Assembly (NCBI GenBank): GCA_964392615.1
Contig: CAYMRB010000225.1
Location: 1 to 15,969, forward strand
Origin: CAYMRB01 sp964392615
Lineage (GTDB): Bacteria > Planctomycetota > UBA8108
DNA: 15,969 nucleotides
Reading direction: 5' to 3'
A program made the translations under genes and the position numbers. This document shows, piece by piece, positions 6,600-14,162 of this stretch. The notes under the pieces are model-generated. The model was not told where the DNA came from and searched no databases. It was given only the letters and a program-made list of their open reading frames with translations. Position 1 is the stretch's first letter. Every line of letters begins with the position of its first letter.

Positions 6600-6668
6600 G
6601 GCCTGAACAGCCCCGTCGAGAGAGGGCTGTCAATTCGGAGTTCCGACGAACTACCGGGAAGTCGACCC

Positions 6669-8279
6669 ATGAGACGCATACGCATCTTCGATACGACCCT
6701 GCGAGACGGCGAGCAGAGCCCTGGCGCGAGCATGAACGTCGATGAGAAGCTGGTCATCGCGCGGCAGCTCGAACGCCTCGGGGTCGACATCATCGAGGCG
6801 GGCTTCCCGATTAGCAGTCCCGGCGACTTCGAGGCAGTCCAGCTCATCGCGCAGAACATCCGCACGCCGACCATCTGCGGCCTGGCCCGTGCCCGCAACG
6901 AAGACATCGACACGGCCGCGCGCGCCGTCGAGCCCGCCGAGCATCCGCGGATCCATGTCTTCATCGCGACCAGCAAGCTCCACATGGACAAGAAGCTGCG
7001 CATGAGCCGCCAGGAGGTGCTCGACATGGCCGCGAACGGCGTCGCTCGCGCGCGCCGCCACACCGACGACGTCGAGTTCTCGCCGGAGGACGCGTCGCGG
7101 TCGGACCTGGACTTCATGTGCGATGTGATCGCTGCGGCAGTCGAAGCCGGCGCGACGACGGTGAACATCCCCGACACGGTCGGCTACGCGATGCCCAGCG
7201 AAATCCGCAAGCGCATCGAGTACGTCAAGGAGAAGGTTCCGTCGACCGCCGACATCGTCCTGAGCATCCACTGCCACAACGACCTCGGCGTTGCGGTCGC
7301 GAACTCGCTGGCCGCCATGGACGCGGGCTGCGACCAGATCGAGTGCACGATCAACGGCATCGGCGAGCGCGCGGGGAATGCGTCGCTCGAGGAGATCGTC
7401 ATGGCGATCCGGATGCGCGGCGAGATCTGGGGCTGCGAGACCGGCGTCAACACGCAGGAGCTCTGGACGACGAGCCAGATGGTCGCCAACCTGACCGGCC
7501 TCGAGGTGCAGCGCAACAAGGCGATCGTCGGCGAGAACGCGTTCGCGCACGAGGCGGGCATCCACCAGCACGGCGTGATCTCCGATCGTCGGACGTACGA
7601 GATCATGTCCGCCGAGGACGTCGGCTGGAAGGGCACCCAGCTCGTCATCGGCAAGCACTCCGGAGTCCACGCGATCGAACGCGTGCTCGAGGATCGCGGC
7701 TACGAGCTGAGCCGCGAGCAGCTCCAGGAAGTCCGCGTTCGCGTCAAGGACGCCGCCGACCGAGACAAGGTCATCGAGGCCGAGGACGTGATCGCGTTCG
7801 CGGGCGACGTCCTGCATCAACTCGCGCCGGAGGAGGAGGTCATCCGCCTCAAGGAGGTCTCGGTGATGACCGGCAACGGCTTCACGGCGTCTGCGACGGT
7901 CAAGGTCGAGATCGACGAGAACGAGATCGTCGAGGCCGCGACCGGCGTCGGCCCGGTCGATGCCGCGTCGCACGCGCTGCAGGAGATCCTGCGCTCGTTC
8001 TCGCCGGGCCTGTCGCTCGAGACCTACGGCCTCAAGGCGATCACCGGCGGCACGAACGCGTTCGCCAACGCGCACATCCAATTCTCCGACGAGGACGGTC
8101 AGAGGTTCCGCGGCGAGGCGATCGACGAGGACGTGATCCTCGCGTCGGTCCACGCGATGGTCAAGGGCGCCAACCGTGCGCTCCTGCTGCGCAAGAAGCA
8201 AGCGGGATCGGCAAGCGCGTCGGAGGGCACTGACGAGAAGACGACAGGAGCCGCCCCCGATGGCGGTACGCAGAGCTAG
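6669..8279 (+). CDS. leuA: 2-isopropylmalate synthase
   Basis: A 536-residue LeuA that condenses acetyl-CoA with 2-oxoisovalerate to 2-isopropylmalate, the committed step to leucine. The N-terminal TIM barrel begins with FDTTLRDGEQSPG (7-19, with R12 and D13 at the active site) and contains HCHND (201-205, metal-binding histidines) and NGIGERAGNA (229-238). The C-terminal leucine-binding regulatory domain is present (about 395-510, with GNGFTASATVKV and GVGPVDAASHALQEI), so feedback inhibition by leucine is expected. Length is normal; the last 25 residues are a low-complexity tail. GGGAAG (6656-6661) lies seven bases before the ATG. The gene follows a leader ORF and attenuator, giving transcriptional plus allosteric leucine control. 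cimA begins six bases after its TAG. Confidence 0.95.
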   Translation: MRRIRIFDTTLRDGEQSPGASMNVDEKLVIARQLERLGVDIIEAGFPISSPGDFEAVQLIAQNIRTPTICGLARARNEDIDTAARAVEPAEHPRIHVFIATSKLHMDKKLRMSRQEVLDMAANGVARARRHTDDVEFSPEDASRSDLDFMCDVIAAAVEAGATTVNIPDTVGYAMPSEIRKRIEYVKEKVPSTADIVLSIHCHNDLGVAVANSLAAMDAGCDQIECTINGIGERAGNASLEEIVMAIRMRGEIWGCETGVNTQELWTTSQMVANLTGLEVQRNKAIVGENAFAHEAGIHQHGVISDRRTYEIMSAEDVGWKGTQLVIGKHSGVHAIERVLEDRGYELSREQLQEVRVRVKDAADRDKVIEAEDVIAFAGDVLHQLAPEEEVIRLKEVSVMTGNGFTASATVKVEIDENEIVEAATGVGPVDAASHALQEILRSFSPGLSLETYGLKAITGGTNAFANAHIQFSDEDGQRFRGEAIDEDVILASVHAMVKGANRALLLRKKQAGSASASEGTDEKTTGAAPDGGTQS

Positions 8280-8285
8280 TCATCG

Positions 8286-9866
8286 ATGAACCGCATCCAG
8301 ATCTACGACACGACACTTCGTGACGGCACCCAGGGCGAGGGCGTGTCGTTTTCCCGCAAGGACAAGCTCAAGGTCCTTCAATGCCTCGACGAGTTCCGCG
8401 TCGACTATGTCGAGGGCGGCTGGCCCGGCTCGAACCCGAAGGACATCGAGTTCTTCAAGGCCGCGGCCGACGTCGAGCTGCAGCACGCTCGGCTCGCCGC
8501 TTTCGGCTCGACGTGCCGAGCCGGCAAGCCGCCGGAGGACGACGCGAACCTCGCGGCGTTGCTCGAGGTCGGCACGCCGGTCGTGACGATCTTCGGCAAG
8601 TCGTGGCGCCTCCACGTGGAGGAAGTGCTTCGCACGACGCTCGAAGAGAACCTGCGGCTCATCGAGGAGTCGGTGCGCTACCTGCTCTCCGAGGGCCGCG
8701 AGGTCATCTACGACGCCGAGCACTTCTTCGACGGCTTCAAGGCTGACGAGGCCTACGCGCTCGAGACGCTCGCCGCCGCCCGTCGCGGCGGCGCCGAGTG
8801 CCTCGTGCTCTGCGACACGAACGGCGGCACGCTGCCGAGCGAGCTCGCGCCGATCGTGCGGACGGTTCGCGCGCGCTTTCCGGATGTACGGACCGGCATC
8901 CACACGCACAACGACGGCGGCCTGGCCGACGCGAACTCGCTCGCCGCGATCGACGAGGGCGCGACGCACGTGCAGGGCACGATCAACGGCCTCGGCGAGC
9001 GATGCGGCAACTCGAACCTGACGACGGTCATACCGAATCTCCTGCTGAAGCTCGGCTACGAGCTCGCGATGACGAAGGACGACCTGGCCCGGTTGACGCA
9101 CGTTTCGCGCTACGTCAACGCGATCGGCAACCTGCCGTTCCCCGAGCACAACCCGTTCGTCGGCCAGATGGCCTTCGCGCACAAGGGAGGCGTGCACGTC
9201 AACTCGGTGATGAAGGTCGCCGACTCGTACGAGCACATCCGACCGGAGGTCGTCGGGAACACGCGTCGCGTGCTGATCTCGGAGCTCTCCGGCAAATCGA
9301 ACATGCACTACCTCGCCGCGAGCGAGGGCATCGACATCGACGCGCATCCGGAAGCAGCCAAGAAAGCGGTCGACGAGATCAAGCAGCTCGAAAACGAGGG
9401 CTTCGTGTTCGAAGGCGCGGAGGCCTCGTCGTCGCTCATCATCCTGAAGCACATGGGCAAGCTGCCCGAGTTCTTCGAGCTCGTGCGCTATCGCACGGCC
9501 GTCGAGCACCGACGCACCGTGGTCGCGTTCACCGAGGCGACCGTGAAGGTGCGCATCGGTGACAACGAGCCCCTGGCGGTCGGCGAGGGCGTCGGCCCGC
9601 TCGACGCCCTCGACGAAGCGCTACGCGCCGCGATCGCGCCGTACTATCCCGGCGTCGCGAACATCGTGCTCAACGACTACAAGGTCCGCATCATCGACGC
9701 GGCATCCGCGACGCACGCGAAGGTCTGCGTGGTGATCGAATCGGAGGACCGAGAAGGTGAGCGCGAGTGGGGCACGGTCGGCGCGAGCACGAACGTCATC
9801 GAGGCATCGTGGATGGCGCTACGCGACGGCATCGTGTACGGGCTGCTGAAACAGCAGCAAGACTGA
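8286..9866 (+). CDS. cimA: (R)-citramalate synthase
   Basis: A 526-residue LeuA-like enzyme that condenses acetyl-CoA with pyruvate to (R)-citramalate, starting the threonine-independent route to 2-oxobutyrate and isoleucine. It has YDTTLRDGTQGEG (7-19), THND (207-210, after H206) and NGLGERCGN (234-242). YVEGGWPGSNPKDIEFF (41-57) and YDAEHFFDGFK (142-152) are features I associate with the citramalate synthase group rather than isopropylmalate or homocitrate synthases. A C-terminal regulatory domain is present (about 405-526, with GVGPLDALDEAL). It starts six bases after leuA and is almost certainly in the same transcript, hence under the same attenuator. The ribosome-binding site is weak, suggesting coupling to leuA translation. 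Substrate identity is inferred from similarity. Confidence 0.9.
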   Translation: MNRIQIYDTTLRDGTQGEGVSFSRKDKLKVLQCLDEFRVDYVEGGWPGSNPKDIEFFKAAADVELQHARLAAFGSTCRAGKPPEDDANLAALLEVGTPVVTIFGKSWRLHVEEVLRTTLEENLRLIEESVRYLLSEGREVIYDAEHFFDGFKADEAYALETLAAARRGGAECLVLCDTNGGTLPSELAPIVRTVRARFPDVRTGIHTHNDGGLADANSLAAIDEGATHVQGTINGLGERCGNSNLTTVIPNLLLKLGYELAMTKDDLARLTHVSRYVNAIGNLPFPEHNPFVGQMAFAHKGGVHVNSVMKVADSYEHIRPEVVGNTRRVLISELSGKSNMHYLAASEGIDIDAHPEAAKKAVDEIKQLENEGFVFEGAEASSSLIILKHMGKLPEFFELVRYRTAVEHRRTVVAFTEATVKVRIGDNEPLAVGEGVGPLDALDEALRAAIAPYYPGVANIVLNDYKVRIIDAASATHAKVCVVIESEDREGEREWGTVGASTNVIEASWMALRDGIVYGLLKQQQD

Positions 9867-9887
9867 TCACCGAGGCCGCAGCGGATC

Positions 9888-11372
9888 CTATCGCCCCTGT
9901 CGCCGCCCCCGCCGCTTCGGCCTCGCTCCCGTCCCCTTGCGAATCGCCTCGGCCTCGGCCGCGGCGTCGAAGCGCGGGTTGCGCTCTCTGGGAACAGGAG
10001 CGCCGATCTGCCGGCGCCACACTTCGAGACGCTCGAGCAACGCGCGCGCCTTCTCGGGTTGCTTCTTCGCGAGGTTCGTCGCCTCGCCGATATCATCGCG
10101 CAAGTTGTAGAGCTCGAGGCCGTCATCCTCGAAGTAGTGGTGCAGCTTCCAATCGCCGACGCGAACGATGCTGCACGGGCGCGTTCGGAACAGCGGGTCG
10201 CGAGACTCGCGCCCTTGCCCGCCGCTCGCCTGCAAGTACGCGGGAAAGTGCCAGAACAGGGCACGCTCCTCGAGCTTCGGCGCGGCGCCGCGCAGCAATG
10301 GAACCAGATCGACGCCGTCGAGAGGCTGGCCCTTCGGAGTTTCGATCTTCGCCATGGCGCAGAACGTCGGGTACAGATCGACCCCGATCACGGGCGTGTC
10401 GCTCCTCGATCCCGGCGCGACCACGCCGGGCCACTTGACGAAGAGCGGCACGCGGATGCCCCCCTCGTAGTACATGCCCTTGCAGCCGCGCAACGGCGCC
10501 ATGTCCGTCGCGCCGCCGTAGCCGCCGTTGTCCGAGAAGAACACGACGATCGTGCGCTCCGCCAGCTCGAGCTCGTCGAGCACGGCGCGGATCTTCCCGA
10601 CGCCGTCGTCGACCGCCTGGATCATCGTCGCCATGGCGACATGGTCATGCAGGCTTCCAGGCTTCTTGGCCTCGTACTTGGCGACCAGCTCCTTCTTCGC
10701 GTTGAGCGGCGTGTGGACCGCGAAGTGCGTCAGGTAGAGGAACCACGGCTTCTTGCGGTGAGCGCGGATGAACTCGACGGCTTCGGCGCTCAGCCGGTCG
10801 GTCAGATACTCGCCCTTCGGCGCGTCTTTCAGGCCGGGAACGTTGTGCGGCGGGTAGTAACCTCGCGGCGGGCCGCCGGAGTGCGTGCCGCCGACGTTGA
10901 AGTGAAAGCCGTAGGGAACCGGATCCTGGCTCAGGTGCCACTTCCCCATCGTCGCGGTCGTGTAGCCGGCGTCCTGAAAGCGATGGGCCCACGTGCGGAT
11001 CTGCGGGTCGAGGGTCTTGACGCCGGGGACATGAACGAGTCGCCTGTGCTCGGCCTTGCCTCGAGGCCCGGTACCGACGTTGAAGATGCGATGGCGCGGC
11101 GTGTACTGACCCGACAGAAGACACGCGCGAGCCGGCGCGCAGTTCGACGCGCACGAGTACGCGTCCGTGAACACCATGCCCTCGGACGCGAGCTTGTCGA
11201 GGTGCGGAGTCTCGTAGAAGTCCGACTCCATGAAGCCGGTGTCCTTCCAGCCCATGTCGTCGATGTAGATGAACAGGACGTTCGGACGGTCCGCGGCGCG
11301 CAACGCGACGCACAGCAACACGGCGCACACGACGAAGACCGTTCGCAGGATTCCGAGCTCGACCGTTTTCAT
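9888..11372 (-). CDS. Secreted formylglycine-dependent sulfatase (type I, arylsulfatase family)
   Basis: A 494-residue sulfatase that hydrolyses a sulfate ester of unknown substrate. Residues 1-27 form a signal peptide with a hydrophobic core (LRTVFVVCAVLLCVAL) and a likely cut near RAAD, so the enzyme acts in the periplasm or outside. Catalytic C78 lies in CAPAR (78-82), the CxPxR motif in which Cys is oxidised to formylglycine. D38/D39 (IDDMGW), D281/N282 (FSDNGG) and H220 (FAVHTP) match Ca-site and active-site positions, and K144/H146 in GKWHL are also conserved. The C-terminal subdomain includes the RVGDWKLHHY strand; the last 20 residues are a basic tail. No maturase or polysaccharide gene is visible, so the substrate (sulfated glycan is typical in Planctomycetota) cannot be assigned. 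It lies convergent to cimA with a 21-base gap and downstream of a glycosyltransferase. Confidence 0.92.
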   Translation of the reverse strand: MKTVELGILRTVFVVCAVLLCVALRAADRPNVLFIYIDDMGWKDTGFMESDFYETPHLDKLASEGMVFTDAYSCASNCAPARACLLSGQYTPRHRIFNVGTGPRGKAEHRRLVHVPGVKTLDPQIRTWAHRFQDAGYTTATMGKWHLSQDPVPYGFHFNVGGTHSGGPPRGYYPPHNVPGLKDAPKGEYLTDRLSAEAVEFIRAHRKKPWFLYLTHFAVHTPLNAKKELVAKYEAKKPGSLHDHVAMATMIQAVDDGVGKIRAVLDELELAERTIVVFFSDNGGYGGATDMAPLRGCKGMYYEGGIRVPLFVKWPGVVAPGSRSDTPVIGVDLYPTFCAMAKIETPKGQPLDGVDLVPLLRGAAPKLEERALFWHFPAYLQASGGQGRESRDPLFRTRPCSIVRVGDWKLHHYFEDDGLELYNLRDDIGEATNLAKKQPEKARALLERLEVWRRQIGAPVPRERNPRFDAAAEAEAIRKGTGARPKRRGRRQGR

Positions 11373-11401
11373 TCCTCGTCGCTCCGCTGCTCCGCAGACC
11401 T

Positions 11402-11424
11402 ACACACGCTCGTGTGTCGACACA
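11402..11424. promoter_or_regulatory. Overlapping palindromes upstream of the sulfatase
   Basis: ACACACG (11402-11408) and CGTGTGT (11411-11417) form a 7-bp inverted repeat. The perfect 12-base palindrome TGTGTCGACACA (11413-11424) shares its left half. Both lie 30-52 bases upstream of the sulfatase start, in the 149-base gap after the glycosyltransferase. Such dyads are typical operator sites, but no regulator can be named. The rest of the gap shows no gene. Confidence 0.4.
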
Positions 11425-11521
11425 TCCGCCAATCTATGAGGGCGGGAGCCTCGCGGTCAACATCGGCGCCGCAACAGGGGTGCAGGTACCGAGGCAGGTA
11501 GCCGGGAAGAGCCACGTACCG

Positions 11522-12232
11522 CTACCGAACCCGCCGTAGCCGCTCGACATCCCCGTCGCTCGCGCGCCCCTCTCGTCCTCCGACCAGGTGGCGCAGCGTC
11601 TCGCTCCAATGCGCGACGAGCGTGTGCCAGCGTCCGCGTCGCTCCCATCGTCGGGTCGACGAGCGCACGGGCAACGACAGCTGCCGAAAGCTCCTGCGCC
11701 GCCGCAGTGCACGGACCAGCGCGTGATCGGCGTGCGTTCGATCGAGCGCGAAGCCGCCGAGCTCGAGCCACGCACGCCGGCGGAAGAACGGTGATTGATC
11801 GCCGAAGGGCCCGAATCGCAGCCACCGGTTCCGCATCCGAGCGCCCCATGCGACGACGCGGTAGAACGCGTCGCTCGAATCGAACTCGAGCTCGAACGCG
11901 CCGCCATCGACGCGCGGGTCGTCGAGCGCGGCGCGCATCGCCTCCACGGCCCCGTGCGGCAGGAGCCCGTCGGCATACTGGAACACGACGATCTCGCCGT
12001 CCGTCTCCCCGACGCCTCGGTTGAGCTGCGCGAAGAGCCCGCCGGCCTCGACCACGACCCGATCCGCACCGCTCGCGCTCGCGGTGTGGCGCGTCGCGTC
12101 GGTGCTGCCGGCGTCGACGACGACGATCTCGTCAACGCCGACCTCTCGCAGACGCTCGAGGCACGGGCCGATTCGCTCCGCTTCCTCGAGAGTCGGGACG
12201 ATCGCGCTGACGCGGGGCGCAGAGGCTGCCAT
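11522..12232 (-). CDS. Family 2 glycosyltransferase (TIGR04283-like)
   Basis: A 236-residue GT-A fold enzyme expected to transfer a sugar from a nucleotide donor to an unknown acceptor. The start reads SAIVPTLEEAERIG (9-22), followed by EIVVVDAGSTDAT (35-47, nucleotide-binding half) and VFQYADGLLP (83-92, the DxD-like metal region, usually FLHADT). GAFELEFD (111-118), GDQSPFFRR (144-152) and the late SSTRRWERRG (191-200) match the small bacterial 'transferase 2' subfamily often found with radical-SAM/selenodomain proteins, here without such partners. No membrane helix is apparent. The ATG at 12232 was chosen because the family N-terminus begins about eight residues later; the longer open frame upstream has no family character. 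It precedes the sulfatase on the same strand and is divergent from the kinase gene. Confidence 0.8.
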   Translation of the reverse strand: MAASAPRVSAIVPTLEEAERIGPCLERLREVGVDEIVVVDAGSTDATRHTASASGADRVVVEAGGLFAQLNRGVGETDGEIVVFQYADGLLPHGAVEAMRAALDDPRVDGGAFELEFDSSDAFYRVVAWGARMRNRWLRFGPFGDQSPFFRRRAWLELGGFALDRTHADHALVRALRRRRSFRQLSLPVRSSTRRWERRGRWHTLVAHWSETLRHLVGGREGRASDGDVERLRRVR

Positions 12233-12380
12233 GACGGCGCATGGTACCCGTGCGCCAGGGACGACCGCCCGTTTTTCTTCCGAACGCCCGGAGGCCGGAG
12301 TTACACTGTCTCTGAGTGTTTGGAATCCATTCACTCACCCACTGGTCAAACCGACCGAACCCGCTTTCGATACGAGACTT
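12233..12380. promoter_or_regulatory. Divergent intergenic region, glycosyltransferase/kinase
   Basis: This 148-base gap separates two divergently transcribed genes and is less GC-rich than its flanks near 12300-12350, as promoter regions usually are. An imperfect dyad ACACT (12303-12307)/AGTGT (12315-12319) is present. I cannot pick a convincing -35/-10 pair on either strand. Confidence 0.35.
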
Positions 12381-14162
12381 ATGGACGACACCCTGCCACC
12401 TCGCCGCCCGCGACACCACGACGCGAACGTCCCGCGTCCGGCGGATGACGAGACCGGCCTGCTCGATCAGGCGGCCGGCATGGTCGGTCCCTATCGCATC
12501 GAGGCGAAGATCGGCTCCGGGGGCATGGGCAAGGTCTACCGCTGCCACGACGCCGCGCTCGATCGGCACGTCGCGATCAAGGTGCTCCACGATCGCTTCC
12601 ACGGCGAGAAGGAGTACCAGGCGCGCTTTCGCCACGAGGCCCGCGCGCTCGCGAGCCTGTCGCACCCGTCGGTCGCACAGATCTTCGCGATCGACGCCGA
12701 CGTCTCGGGCTCGCTCTACATCGCGATGGAGTTCGTGCCCGGACGCTCGGTCGACGACATCCTCCGAACGGACGGAGCGATGGAGCTCGACGCCGTCGTG
12801 CGCATCGCGCGCGCCGTGGCCGAAGGCCTCCACGCCGCGTCGAAACAGGACATCATCCACCGCGACGTGAAACCGTCGAACCTCCTCGTGCGGCCGGACG
12901 GTCAACCCAAGATCGTCGATTTCGGTCTCTCGAAGGAGGTCCGCGGCGGCAACTCGATCACCGCCGAGGGCGTCGTGATGGGAACGCCGCACTACCTGTC
13001 TCCGGAGCAGGGCCGCGGCCAGGCCGTCGACGAGCGCTCCGATGTCTACTCGCTCGGCGCGACGATGTACCACATGCTGACCGGTCGCCCGCCGTTCGAG
13101 GGCGACTCGCAGATCGCGGTGATCGTCGCCCACGTCGAGTCCGACCCGCCCGCTCCGCACGCCGTCCGGCGCGGCGTGCCCAACGCCGTTTCGGCCGTGA
13201 TCGGACGCATGATGGCCCGCGATCCGGATCGGCGCTATCAGGGCTACCCCGAGCTCGTCGAGGACCTCACCGCGCTGGAAGAGCACCGCGCGCCGCCTCA
13301 CGCCAGCGCCGCAGGTGGCCGCTTCGGCACGCTGGCGCCGCGCCGCAGGCGGCTCGGCCTCATCGCTGTGGCGTGCATCCTTCTCGGCGTCGGCGCCGCG
13401 GCGATCGTCGCGGCCGCGCTCGGAGCGTTCTCCCCGTCCGCCGACGCGTTCCCGCGACACGAGCTCGGTTCCTGGTACGTCGCGCGCAACGGCGGCGGCG
13501 CGACGCTCGATCTCGACTTCTCCGCGCCTCCGACGAGCGCGGCCGACGCACCCGACCGCGTACTGCTGCTGCCGGCGCCCACGGCATCGGATGCGGCCGC
13601 CGCAGCGAAAGCGAAGACGCCCGTGGAGGCGCCGGCGATTCGCGATGGCCTGCTGCGCTGGAAGAACTACCGCGAGGTCTTCGCCTTCCCGTTCCCGTTT
13701 CGCGTGCTCGAGGACGTGCGCGTCGACGTGCGGGAGCAGCGCGGTGACTTCGACCTCGCGATCGCCGTCGTCGACCCCGCGGCGGATGGCCGGCGCAGCC
13801 TCGTACTGCGACTCTCGCCGAACGAGGAGACCCATGGGCCTCTCGAAGCGCAGCGCAGCGGCGAGGACCGCACGCCCCGCTTCAACGGCCGGCCGGTCCC
13901 GCGTCTGACGCCACCGTACTCGGTTTCCCTCGGCCTGCGGCCGCAGGAAGGCAAGACGCGTTGGACGGTGCGCATCGTCCGCGACACGCAAGAGCTGTAC
14001 TCGGCGGAGTGCGAGCTCGTCGGCGAAGACTGGGCCTCCGGCGCGGTGCTCCTGTGGACCGCGTCGAGCACGCAGGGCTCCTTCGACGTCGCGCTGTCGC
14101 GCTGGACGCTCTCCGGCTTCCCGATCGGGAGGCGATTGGAGGAGATCCCATGGCACGACTGA
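12381..14162 (+). CDS. Membrane Ser/Thr protein kinase (PknB-like) with extracytoplasmic domain
   Basis: A 593-residue Hanks-type kinase. The catalytic domain spans about 38-300 with the glycine loop GSGGMGKVY (45-53), K67 (VAIKV), E86, HRDVKPSNLL (160-169; D162, N167), DFG (180-182) and SPEQ (207-210), so all catalytic residues are present. A basic stop (RRRR, 321-324) precedes one transmembrane helix (about 325-349). The C-terminal region of about 240 residues lies outside the cytoplasm, looks beta-rich (repeated alternating strands, WKNYREVFAFPFPFRV, YSVSLGLRP) and may be a lectin/concanavalin-like sandwich; I recognise no PASTA or other named sensor repeat. The upstream open frame overlaps the divergent glycosyltransferase, so ATG 12381 was chosen. 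Its last 13 bases overlap the start of an FHA-containing sigma-54 activator, the expected type of reader of Thr phosphorylation. Confidence 0.92.
   Translation: MDDTLPPRRPRHHDANVPRPADDETGLLDQAAGMVGPYRIEAKIGSGGMGKVYRCHDAALDRHVAIKVLHDRFHGEKEYQARFRHEARALASLSHPSVAQIFAIDADVSGSLYIAMEFVPGRSVDDILRTDGAMELDAVVRIARAVAEGLHAASKQDIIHRDVKPSNLLVRPDGQPKIVDFGLSKEVRGGNSITAEGVVMGTPHYLSPEQGRGQAVDERSDVYSLGATMYHMLTGRPPFEGDSQIAVIVAHVESDPPAPHAVRRGVPNAVSAVIGRMMARDPDRRYQGYPELVEDLTALEEHRAPPHASAAGGRFGTLAPRRRRLGLIAVACILLGVGAAAIVAAALGAFSPSADAFPRHELGSWYVARNGGGATLDLDFSAPPTSAADAPDRVLLLPAPTASDAAAAAKAKTPVEAPAIRDGLLRWKNYREVFAFPFPFRVLEDVRVDVREQRGDFDLAIAVVDPAADGRRSLVLRLSPNEETHGPLEAQRSGEDRTPRFNGRPVPRLTPPYSVSLGLRPQEGKTRWTVRIVRDTQELYSAECELVGEDWASGAVLLWTASSTQGSFDVALSRWTLSGFPIGRRLEEIPWHD

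Noticed and set aside
6607..6630. Second hairpin after the attenuator as a separate terminator
   Set aside because: The 7-bp stem ACAGCCC/GGGCTGT lacks a following T-run; it may be part of the leuA mRNA leader but is not supported as a terminator.
4705..8201. Long minus-strand open frames opposite the pheA fusion and leuA genes
   Set aside because: Low-complexity Arg/Asp/Leu/Val-rich translations caused by codon bias of the sense strand; no motif and no ribosome-binding site.
12021..12380. Upstream extension of the kinase frame
   Set aside because: It lies antisense to the glycosyltransferase and has no kinase-family character; ATG 12381 gives a typical short N-terminus before the kinase fold.
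12132..14156. Long minus-strand open frame opposite the kinase gene
   Set aside because: Antisense shadow of the Ser/Thr kinase frame; no domain character, whereas the plus strand shows every kinase motif.
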